Below are positions 12,707 to 18,486 of a stretch of 18,486 bases of DNA, in pieces. The DNA comes from Asaia bogorensis. Lineage in GTDB: Bacteria > Pseudomonadota > Alphaproteobacteria > Acetobacterales > Acetobacteraceae. The notes below the pieces were generated by a model. The model did no database searches. It worked only from the letters and a program-made list of their open reading frames with translations, and was not told the origin of the DNA. The position numbers and the translations under genes are program-made. The stretch is from positions 1 to 18,486 of the forward strand of contig CAMCEP010000020.1 in the NCBI GenBank assembly GCA_945873675.1, in the 5' to 3' direction. Every line of letters begins with the position of its first letter. Positions within the stretch are counted from its first letter, which is position 1.

Positions 12707-14626
12707 ATGAACCGTCCTGTCACACCGCTTCTCGATCGTATCACGATCCCAAGCGATATGCGAAATTTCTCTGGCGATCAATTGAAACGCCTGGCCGAGG
12801 AATTGCGCGCCGAGACGATTGACGCGGTTTCCGTCACAGGCGGGCATCTTGGTGCATCACTCGGCGTGGTGGAATTGACCGTCGCGGTGCATGCGATTTT
12901 CGACACGCCGCATGACCGGCTGATCTGGGATGTCGGGCACCAGGCCTATCCGCACAAAATCCTGACCGGGCGGCGTGATCGCATCCGCACGCTGCGCCAA
13001 GGCGGCGGGCTTTCCGGCTTCACCAAGCGGAGTGAGAGCGAATACGATCCCTTCGGTGCCGCGCATTCTTCGACCAGCATTTCCGCCGGGCTTGGCATGG
13101 CGATTGGCAGCCAATTGCAGGGCAAGGAACGCAATGTGATCGCCGTGATCGGCGATGGGTCCATGAGTGCCGGCATGGCTTATGAAGCCATGAACAATGC
13201 CGGCGCTTCCAAGGCGAACCTCATTGTCATTCTGAACGACAATGACATGTCCATCGCGCCACCTGTGGGCGCGATGAGTGCCTATCTGTCCAAGCTGATT
13301 TCTTCGCGCCCCTTCCTTTCGCTGCGCGATATGATGGCGCGGCTGGCCAAGCGCTTCCCGGCACCATTGGAGCGCGCCGCGCGGCGCGCAGATGAATATG
13401 CGCGCGGGCTGCTGACCGGCGGCACGCTGTTTGAGGAATTGGGTTTCTATTATGTCGGCCCGGTAGATGGGCATGATCTGGACCATTTGCTGCCCATTCT
13501 GCGCAATCTGCGTGATCGGGATCAGCAAGGACCGATCCTGCTGCACGTGGTGACGCAAAAGGGCAAGGGCTATGCGCCGGCGGAATCCGCGCCCGACAAA
13601 TATCACGGCGTGGTCAAGTTCAATGTCATCACCGGCGAACAGGCCAAGGCGCCGCCCGGCCCGCCTTCCTTCACCAAGGTCTTCGCCAATGGGCTGATCG
13701 CGGAAGCGGAAGCCGATGAACGCATCGTCGCCATCAATGCTGCCATGCCCACCGGCACAGGGCTTGATCTATTCGCCAAGAAATTTCCGCGCCGCAGCTT
13801 TGATGTCGGCATCGCCGAACAGCATGCGGTGACTTTCGCAGCTGGGCTTGCGACCGAAGGGCTCAAGCCCTTCTGCGCAATCTATTCAACCTTTTTGCAA
13901 CGCGCCTATGACCAGATCATGCATGATGTGGCGCTGCAATCCCTGCCCGTGCGCTTCGCCATGGATCGCGCCGGGCTGGTCGGCGCGGATGGCGCGACCC
14001 ATGCGGGGTCATTCGATATCGCCTATCTCGGCTGCCTGCCGAATATGGTGCTGATGGCCGCCGCAGATGAGGTGGAGCTGATGCATATGGTAGCCACGGC
14101 TGCCGCGATTGATGATCGGCCTTCAGCCTTCCGCTATCCGCGTGGTGAGGGTTTTGGCCTGGAATTGCCCAAGCGCGGTTCGGTGCTGGAAATTGGCAAG
14201 GGCCGCGTGCTGCGCGAAGGCAATGCGATTGCGATCCTGTCCTATGGGGCGCGCTTGCAGGAATGCCTGAAAGCAGCTGATGAATTGGCAACGCATGGGC
14301 TTTCCTGCACGGTTGCCGATGCGCGCTTTGCAAAGCCGCTTGATACTGCTTTGGTGGAACGCCTGGCGCGTGAGCATGAAGTACTGATCACGATTGAAGA
14401 AGGCTCCATGCTCGGCTTCAGCGGGCTTGTCATGCATCATCTAGCGACGCGCGGGCTGATGGATCGCGGGCTGAAGATTCGCCCCATGTGCCTGCCGGAT
14501 GTGTTCATTGATCACGAAGCGCCGCGCAAGCAATATGACCAGGCAGGGCTGAACGCGCCACAAATCGTGGCAACGGCGCTGGCAGCCCTTGGCAAGGCTG
14601 AGATGCAATTGCCCGCGCGGGCGTGA
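12707..14626 (+). CDS. dxs: 1-deoxy-D-xylulose-5-phosphate synthase
   Basis: A full-length 639-residue thiamine-diphosphate enzyme that joins pyruvate and glyceraldehyde 3-phosphate, the first step of the MEP isoprenoid pathway. Visible marks are GGHLGASLG (His47), the cofactor motif GDGSMSAGMAYEAMNN (149-164) with ILNDNDMSI (175-183), GPVDGHD (251-257), IAEQHAVTFAAG (369-380, with the catalytic Glu371), and DRAGLVGADGATHAG (420-434). The start abuts the ispA stop and has GGAGAAG seven bases upstream. It is the last gene of the deacetylase-to-dxs strand. Its 3' end converges with a reductase gene after 9 bp, with a perfect inverted repeat at the junction. Many relatives carry tlyA after dxs; here it is absent. 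Confidence 0.97.
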   Translation: MNRPVTPLLDRITIPSDMRNFSGDQLKRLAEELRAETIDAVSVTGGHLGASLGVVELTVAVHAIFDTPHDRLIWDVGHQAYPHKILTGRRDRIRTLRQGGGLSGFTKRSESEYDPFGAAHSSTSISAGLGMAIGSQLQGKERNVIAVIGDGSMSAGMAYEAMNNAGASKANLIVILNDNDMSIAPPVGAMSAYLSKLISSRPFLSLRDMMARLAKRFPAPLERAARRADEYARGLLTGGTLFEELGFYYVGPVDGHDLDHLLPILRNLRDRDQQGPILLHVVTQKGKGYAPAESAPDKYHGVVKFNVITGEQAKAPPGPPSFTKVFANGLIAEAEADERIVAINAAMPTGTGLDLFAKKFPRRSFDVGIAEQHAVTFAAGLATEGLKPFCAIYSTFLQRAYDQIMHDVALQSLPVRFAMDRAGLVGADGATHAGSFDIAYLGCLPNMVLMAAADEVELMHMVATAAAIDDRPSAFRYPRGEGFGLELPKRGSVLEIGKGRVLREGNAIAILSYGARLQECLKAADELATHGLSCTVADARFAKPLDTALVERLAREHEVLITIEEGSMLGFSGLVMHHLATRGLMDRGLKIRPMCLPDVFIDHEAPRKQYDQAGLNAPQIVATALAALGKAEMQLPARA

Positions 14627-14633
14627 TGCGCGA

Positions 14634-14663
14634 CGTCAGGCTTTCTTGGCACCAAGCCTGACG
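14634..14663. repeat. Perfect 10-bp inverted repeat at the dxs/reductase convergence
   Basis: CGTCAGGCTT (14634-14643) pairs exactly with AAGCCTGACG (14654-14663). Nearly all of it lies within the last codons and stop of the minus-strand reductase gene, so both transcripts would carry the hairpin. No T-tract follows on either strand, so a bidirectional terminator or 3' protecting structure is possible but unproven. Confidence 0.6.
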
Positions 14664-15526
14664 CCCGCCAGGCCTTCGATTACCTTCACCACGGCAGAGC
14701 CATCTTCCTTGCCATAGCCTGCCGTGCGCGCCATTTGATAGAATTGCTGCGATACATTCGCGAGCATCATGGGCACGCCGAGCGCCTTGGCGAGCGCGGT
14801 CTGCAATTCCTGGTCCTTGTAGGAAATATCCGTGGTGCCAGACGGCGAGAAATCCCGTGCCACCATGCGTGGCCCTGACCGTTCCAGCGCTTCTGATCTG
14901 CCAGTGCTGACGCGCAGCACATCAATCACGCGCTGCGGATCAAGCCCTGCCTTGGCACCCAGCACCATGCCCTCAGCAATCGCCACCACCTGGATTTGCA
15001 GCAGCATATTGTTGATGAGCTTCATGGCGAGGCCCGCGCCAAGATCACCCATATGAAAAACATTCGCACCCATGGCGCGGAACATGGCTTCACAGGCGGC
15101 GAAGGCTTCGGTTGGGCCGCCACAAATCACCGAAAGCGTGCCCGCTTCAGCGCCCTTGGTGCCGCCTGATACAGGTGCATCCAGCAGCATAATGCCCTTG
15201 GCGGAGAGTTCCTCACCCAGCGCACGCAGCGCGGTGACATCAACCGTGCTCATGCAAATCACGATATGGCCGGGCGCGGCGCCAGCGGCGAAACCACGGA
15301 TCACGGATTCTGCTTGGGCAGTGGTTTCCACCATGCAGATGGAATGCGCGCATTGCCGCGCAATGGCTTCTGGCGCATGCGCCACCTCGGCGCCCGCTTC
15401 TGACAGTGCTTGCACCTTGCGTGGGTCAATATCATGCACCACCAACCCAAAGCCGGCCTTCAGCAGATTGCGCGCCATGGGGCCACCCATGGCGCCGAGC
15501 CCGACAAAACCGATCTTCCCCGCCAT
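14636..15526 (-). CDS. 3-hydroxyisobutyrate dehydrogenase-family NAD(P)-dependent reductase
   Basis: I use the ATG at 15526: GGGGGGA lies seven bases upstream, whereas the longer frame from 15532 begins with TTG too close to that site. The product has 296 residues. The N-terminal Rossmann motif GFVGLGAMGGPMA (6-18), the substrate loop DAPVSGGTKGAEAG (116-129), the catalytic Lys169 in GLAMKLINN and the C-terminal SYKDQEL (235-241) define the beta-hydroxyacid dehydrogenase family, which includes 3-hydroxyisobutyrate dehydrogenase, tartronate semialdehyde reductase and GarR. It oxidises or reduces a 3-hydroxy acid/semialdehyde pair in the cytosol. It begins two bases after the SDR stop and ends the operon of monooxygenase, SDR and reductase. 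The substrate cannot be told. Confidence 0.9.
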   Translation of the reverse strand: MAGKIGFVGLGAMGGPMARNLLKAGFGLVVHDIDPRKVQALSEAGAEVAHAPEAIARQCAHSICMVETTAQAESVIRGFAAGAAPGHIVICMSTVDVTALRALGEELSAKGIMLLDAPVSGGTKGAEAGTLSVICGGPTEAFAACEAMFRAMGANVFHMGDLGAGLAMKLINNMLLQIQVVAIAEGMVLGAKAGLDPQRVIDVLRVSTGRSEALERSGPRMVARDFSPSGTTDISYKDQELQTALAKALGVPMMLANVSQQFYQMARTAGYGKEDGSAVVKVIEGLAGVRLGAKKA

Positions 15527-15528
15527 GA

Positions 15529-16305
15529 TCAAATCCCCCCCGTCACATCAATCGTGAGGCCCGTCACAAAATCTGCATCCGATGACGCCAGGAAACACAG
15601 GACTTTCGCCTGATCACTTGCCAGCCCCATGCGCCGCAGCGGCGTGCTGTTGATATCGGCTTGGCGTTCTTCCGGCGGCTTCTGATGCCAGCGCGGGCCG
15701 ATGCGTTCCGTAAGCGTGGTTGCCGGCGCAATCGCATTCACATTGATGCCATTGGGTCCCTGTTCCATCGCAAGCTTTTTGGTGAAAGCCGCAATCCCAC
15801 CCTTGGCGGTGGCATAGGCTGAGGAGCTTGCCTCACTCAGGCCGCGCCCGGCGATGGAAGCCAGATTGACGATCTTGCCCGATTTCTGCGCCTGCATCAC
15901 GGGCAGTACCGCATGGGTGAACAGGAAAGTTCCCGTCAGATTGAAATGCAGCAGCGCCTGCCATTCCGCGAGTGTCAATTTTTCCGTGGTGGCGGCGGGA
16001 TCGGCGATGATGGTGCTGCCGCCAACCGCATTCACCAGAATATCAATCCGGCCATGGCGGCGCGCGATATCAGCGACCAGCGCATTTACCTGTGCTTCGT
16101 CCAAAGCATCCGCGGGCATGGCTTCCGCCGCGCCGCCATGTGCCGCAATCCCTTTATTGATGGCGGTGACAGCAGCAGTGAGCTTCGCCTCATCCTTATC
16201 CACCATCACCACCAGCGCGCCTTCAGCGGCCATGATATCGGCACTCGCACGGCCAATACCGCTTGCCGCCGCGGTGATCAGCGCAACCTTGTCCTTGAAA
16301 CGCAT
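15529..16305 (-). CDS. Short-chain dehydrogenase/reductase (SDR)
   Basis: A 258-residue classical SDR. The cofactor motif is TAAASGIG (11-18, with Ala in the second position where Gly is usual), with NAVGG (92-96) and Asn122 behind it. Catalytic Ser150 (NLASIAG), Tyr164 and Lys168 (YATAK) are all present. Asp36 after the second strand suggests NAD rather than NADP. GAAGGGAAG lies before the ATG. The TTERIGPRWHQKPPEERQ region (about 198-215) is a variable substrate lid. It oxidises an alcohol to a ketone, or the reverse. It is the middle gene of a minus-strand operon, 51 bp after the monooxygenase and two bases before the reductase. The substrate is unknown. Confidence 0.92.
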   Translation of the reverse strand: MRFKDKVALITAAASGIGRASADIMAAEGALVVMVDKDEAKLTAAVTAINKGIAAHGGAAEAMPADALDEAQVNALVADIARRHGRIDILVNAVGGSTIIADPAATTEKLTLAEWQALLHFNLTGTFLFTHAVLPVMQAQKSGKIVNLASIAGRGLSEASSSAYATAKGGIAAFTKKLAMEQGPNGINVNAIAPATTLTERIGPRWHQKPPEERQADINSTPLRRMGLASDQAKVLCFLASSDADFVTGLTIDVTGGI

Positions 16306-16356
16306 TTCGCTTCCCTTCTTTGTTATTGCCGGACGCTTGCCCGGATTTTCGGCCGC

Positions 16357-17421
16357 CTATTCCGCCGCTTGTCGCATCTGGCCCGCGAAGCGTGGCGCCA
16401 CCTGTTCCATGAAAAGCCGGATGGAATTGTTGGTCACCTCCGCGCTCATGGGCCCAAGCCGGAAGGAACAGATCACGCCACCCACGCCAGTTGCTTCAAT
16501 TTCCGCCATGCGGGCGGCGACGGTCGCAGGCGCGCCGCAGATCAGCGCGTGTTCCGGATTGGTGCGCGCGGGAGGTGCGGTTTCCTTTTTCATGATCACG
16601 CCCTGTTCGGCGTAGATCTTCTCACGCATAGCCTTGCGCTGCGCCTGCATCGCCTCAAAGGCGGGGATCGCGATGCGGCGCGCTTCCTCATCTGTTTCCG
16701 CCACCACCACATTGCGCCAGACCCAGCTTTCATCGAGGCAATGTGCGATATGCGCGGCGTCAAAACCCGCTTCCGCCAGCGTGGCGCGATAGGCCGCGAG
16801 GCGCTTTTGCGTAACCTCCAGCGATTGCACATTCATCAGGAAAGGCAGGCCGCGCCGCGCCAGGTGCAGCGCGCCATCTTCGGATGATGCGGCGCGGATT
16901 ACATAAGGATGCGGCTTGGTAAAGGGCGCGGGGCGGAGCCGCGGCACTTTCAAATCCCAGAACTTGCCCTGATGCTGAAAGCCATCCGGGCTGGTCCAGG
17001 CTTTCAGCATAATGCCCTCGGCTTCTTCATAGCGTTCCAGCGCTTCTTCCGCCGGAATGCCATAGCCCTGGTATTCATAGACGTTATAGGCAGTGCCGCG
17101 CCCAAGCCCGACAATCACACGCCCGCCCGAGAGATTATCCAAAAGCGACATTTGTTCCGCGAGCCGCATCGGGTGATGTAGCGATACCTGCGCCACCGCA
17201 AAGCCCACCTTGATGCGCTTGGTCGCAGACAACACGGCAGCCGCAAAAGTCACCGGGTCCACATAGGCGCAATTGCCATCGAAATGGTGTTCGGCAAGCC
17301 AGAGCACTTCAACGCCAAGCTCATCACACAGCTTGGCTTCCGCGATGCATTCCGCGATGACGCGATGATCACCGGAAGGCTCGCGGCTTTCGGGGAAGAG
17401 GAAGTTGCTGAAGCGCAGCAT
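16357..17421 (-). CDS. Luciferase-like flavin-dependent monooxygenase
   Basis: The ATG at 17421 is chosen because GGAGG lies five bases upstream; a GTG at 17433 would include that site in the coding region. The 354-residue protein is of the bacterial luciferase-like (LLM) superfamily: LGVEVLWLAEHHF near residue 45, IKVGFAVAQVSLHHPMRLAEQ, then GGRVIVGLGRGTAYNVYEYQGYG, with the TIM-barrel layout. LLM enzymes use FMNH2 or F420 and oxygen to hydroxylate, oxidatively cleave or desulfonate small substrates. A WVWRNVVVAETDEEARR stretch follows in the C-terminal half. It is the first gene of the minus-strand operon and divergent from a TTT receptor gene. Substrate unknown. Confidence 0.88.
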   Translation of the reverse strand: MLRFSNFLFPESREPSGDHRVIAECIAEAKLCDELGVEVLWLAEHHFDGNCAYVDPVTFAAAVLSATKRIKVGFAVAQVSLHHPMRLAEQMSLLDNLSGGRVIVGLGRGTAYNVYEYQGYGIPAEEALERYEEAEGIMLKAWTSPDGFQHQGKFWDLKVPRLRPAPFTKPHPYVIRAASSEDGALHLARRGLPFLMNVQSLEVTQKRLAAYRATLAEAGFDAAHIAHCLDESWVWRNVVVAETDEEARRIAIPAFEAMQAQRKAMREKIYAEQGVIMKKETAPPARTNPEHALICGAPATVAARMAEIEATGVGGVICSFRLGPMSAEVTNNSIRLFMEQVAPRFAGQMRQAAE

Positions 17422-17460
17422 GGTGGCCTCCACGGCGGGTTGCAGCGAAGGTTAGATCAA

Positions 17461-17483
17461 GCGCAGCGATGCGCAAGTTTTTT
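17461..17483 (+). terminator. Terminator-like hairpin in the leader of the second TTT receptor
   Basis: GCGCA (17461-17465), loop GCGA, TGCGC (17470-17474), then AAG and TTTTTT (17478-17483). The stem is short and the T-run starts three bases late. No plus-strand gene lies just upstream, so if active it would act as an attenuator in a receptor-gene leader starting within 17422-17460. Chance is possible. Confidence 0.3.
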
Positions 17484-17540
17484 CCTTGCCCAGTGCCCGT
17501 AGGTCGCGCTGTACTTCGCCTGAACAAGGGGGGCTTCGGC

Positions 17541-18486
17541 ATGATCGGCAGGCGCGCAATGCTCGCGGCGGGGTTGGCGGCACCCGCCATCAAGGTTCAG
17601 GCGCAGGAAAGGCCAATCCAGATCATGGTGGGCTTCGCGCCGGGCGGGAATATTGATCTGGCCGCGCGTATGGCCGCGCCTTTTCTGGAAAAATATCTGG
17701 GCGGGCAGCAGATCATTGTCGTCAATCGCCCAGGTGCCGGCGGTATGATTATGTTGAATGAAGTCTCCGCCGCGCCGGCCGATGGACGCATTGCCGCCCT
17801 TGTATCACTGCCCGCCCTGGTGACCGCGCTTTATGACAATACGCCGCGCTACCGCGTGGAAAGCTTCGCCTATGTCGGGCTTTTGACGGATGAGCCCTAT
17901 ACGATTTTCGTCGCCCCCAATTCGCCCTATCGCAGCCTGACCGATCTGATTGAAGCCGCCCGCGCCAAGCCCGAAGATATCACCATGGCCGGTGCGGGCA
18001 TTGGCAGCGCGCCGCATCTGGCGCTGATGCAATTGGAAAATGCCTCTGGCGCGCGCTTCACCTGGCTGCCCACCACCGGTGCGGGGCAGGCCATGCAATT
18101 GGTCCAGGGCGGGCATGTGGTGGGGTCCATTTCCACCGTCAGCCTGACCGTCCGCGCGCATCTGCAAGGCAGCCTTCGTGTGCTGGCGCTCATGGAAAAG
18201 CAGCGCTGGGATAAGGCCGGGGATTTGCCGACAGTGGCGGAAGCGGGCTTTCCGCTGGCAGCCGGTTCAGCGCGCGGCTTTGCCCTGCCCGCGGCAACAC
18301 CGGAACCGATCCTGGCGCGTTGGGAAGAAGCAGTGCGCCGCACGGCAGAAGACCCGGATTTCCGCGCCATGGCGGAACGGGATTTCCTGATTGTGCGGCA
18401 CATGAACCGCGCCACAATGCGCGGCTTCGTGGATGAGCAATACGCCACCTATGGTGAGATGTGGCGGCGCACGCCCTGGAAGAAGT
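17541..18486 (+). CDS. TTT-type (Bug family) periplasmic substrate-binding protein (3' truncated)
   Basis: The frame opens at the ATG at 17541, seven bases after AAGGGGGG, and runs without a stop to the window edge, giving 315 visible residues, close to full Bug length. The signal peptide is IGRRAMLAAGLAAPAIKVQA with likely cleavage at residue 22. Family marks are IMVGFAPGGNIDLAARMAAPFL, VVNRPGAGGMIMLNEV, the central AGAGIGSAPHLALMQL and LPTVAEAGFPLAAGSARG. It captures a carboxylate-type ligand in the periplasm for a tripartite tricarboxylate transporter; no TctA/TctB genes are visible. It is divergent from the flavin monooxygenase operon across 119 bp, so its ligand may be that operon's substrate, which is an inference. 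Sequence differs clearly from the other Bug protein in the window. Confidence 0.9.
   Translation, partial: MIGRRAMLAAGLAAPAIKVQAQERPIQIMVGFAPGGNIDLAARMAAPFLEKYLGGQQIIVVNRPGAGGMIMLNEVSAAPADGRIAALVSLPALVTALYDNTPRYRVESFAYVGLLTDEPYTIFVAPNSPYRSLTDLIEAARAKPEDITMAGAGIGSAPHLALMQLENASGARFTWLPTTGAGQAMQLVQGGHVVGSISTVSLTVRAHLQGSLRVLALMEKQRWDKAGDLPTVAEAGFPLAAGSARGFALPAATPEPILARWEEAVRRTAEDPDFRAMAERDFLIVRHMNRATMRGFVDEQYATYGEMWRRTPWKK

Noticed and set aside
15913..16887. 324-codon open frame antisense to the SDR and monooxygenase
   Set aside because: It crosses two well-supported genes and their gap and has a composition typical of a shadow frame.

Overview
The window is GC-rich, densely packed bacterial chromosome. 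It most resembles an alphaproteobacterium of the Acetobacteraceae/Rhodospirillales type (Roseomonas-like), which is an inference. The support is the block of histone-deacetylase-like hydrolase, xseB, ispA and dxs, a DNA polymerase IV with an N-terminal zinc ribbon, and two stand-alone Bug-type receptors of tripartite tricarboxylate transporters (TTT). I see no rRNA, tRNA, CRISPR array, insertion sequence or phage gene.

Left part (1-3396). The window opens inside an otnC-like class II aldolase-family decarboxylase. It converges with a Doc-type toxin whose antitoxin looks like a ribbon-helix-helix protein, preceded by a perfect 16-bp palindrome that is a likely operator. Upstream on the same strand is an ATP-grasp ligase. 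It is divergent from a PHP-domain (CehA/McbA-like) metallohydrolase. The ligase/hydrolase pair is the most plausible place for undescribed chemistry.

Middle part (3397-9211). A long leader with several hairpins precedes a classical two-TM methyl-accepting chemotaxis protein, which ends in a strong intrinsic terminator. A 350-bp region rich in inverted repeats leads to a secreted CHAP-domain amidase/peptidase; a hairpin there could hide its Shine-Dalgarno sequence. On the minus strand, a Mak-like ROK fructokinase, a small four-helix membrane protein and zinc-ribbon DinB form a tightly coupled operon.

Right part (9292-14626). A TusA-like protein and a histone-deacetylase-family hydrolase overlap by ATGA. 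A Bug-type receptor gene follows, apparently inserted into the usual neighbourhood, then xseB, ispA and dxs. These last two supply deoxyxylulose phosphate and prenyl diphosphates for isoprenoids.

Right end (14636-18486). A minus-strand operon encodes a luciferase-like flavin monooxygenase, an SDR dehydrogenase and a 3-hydroxyisobutyrate-dehydrogenase-family reductase. It is divergent from a second Bug-type receptor that runs off the window. Together they look like an uptake-plus-catabolism module for an unidentified organic acid. Most of the window is ordinary metabolism and housekeeping; the less ordinary signals are the non-coding structures and the gene partnerships listed as findings.
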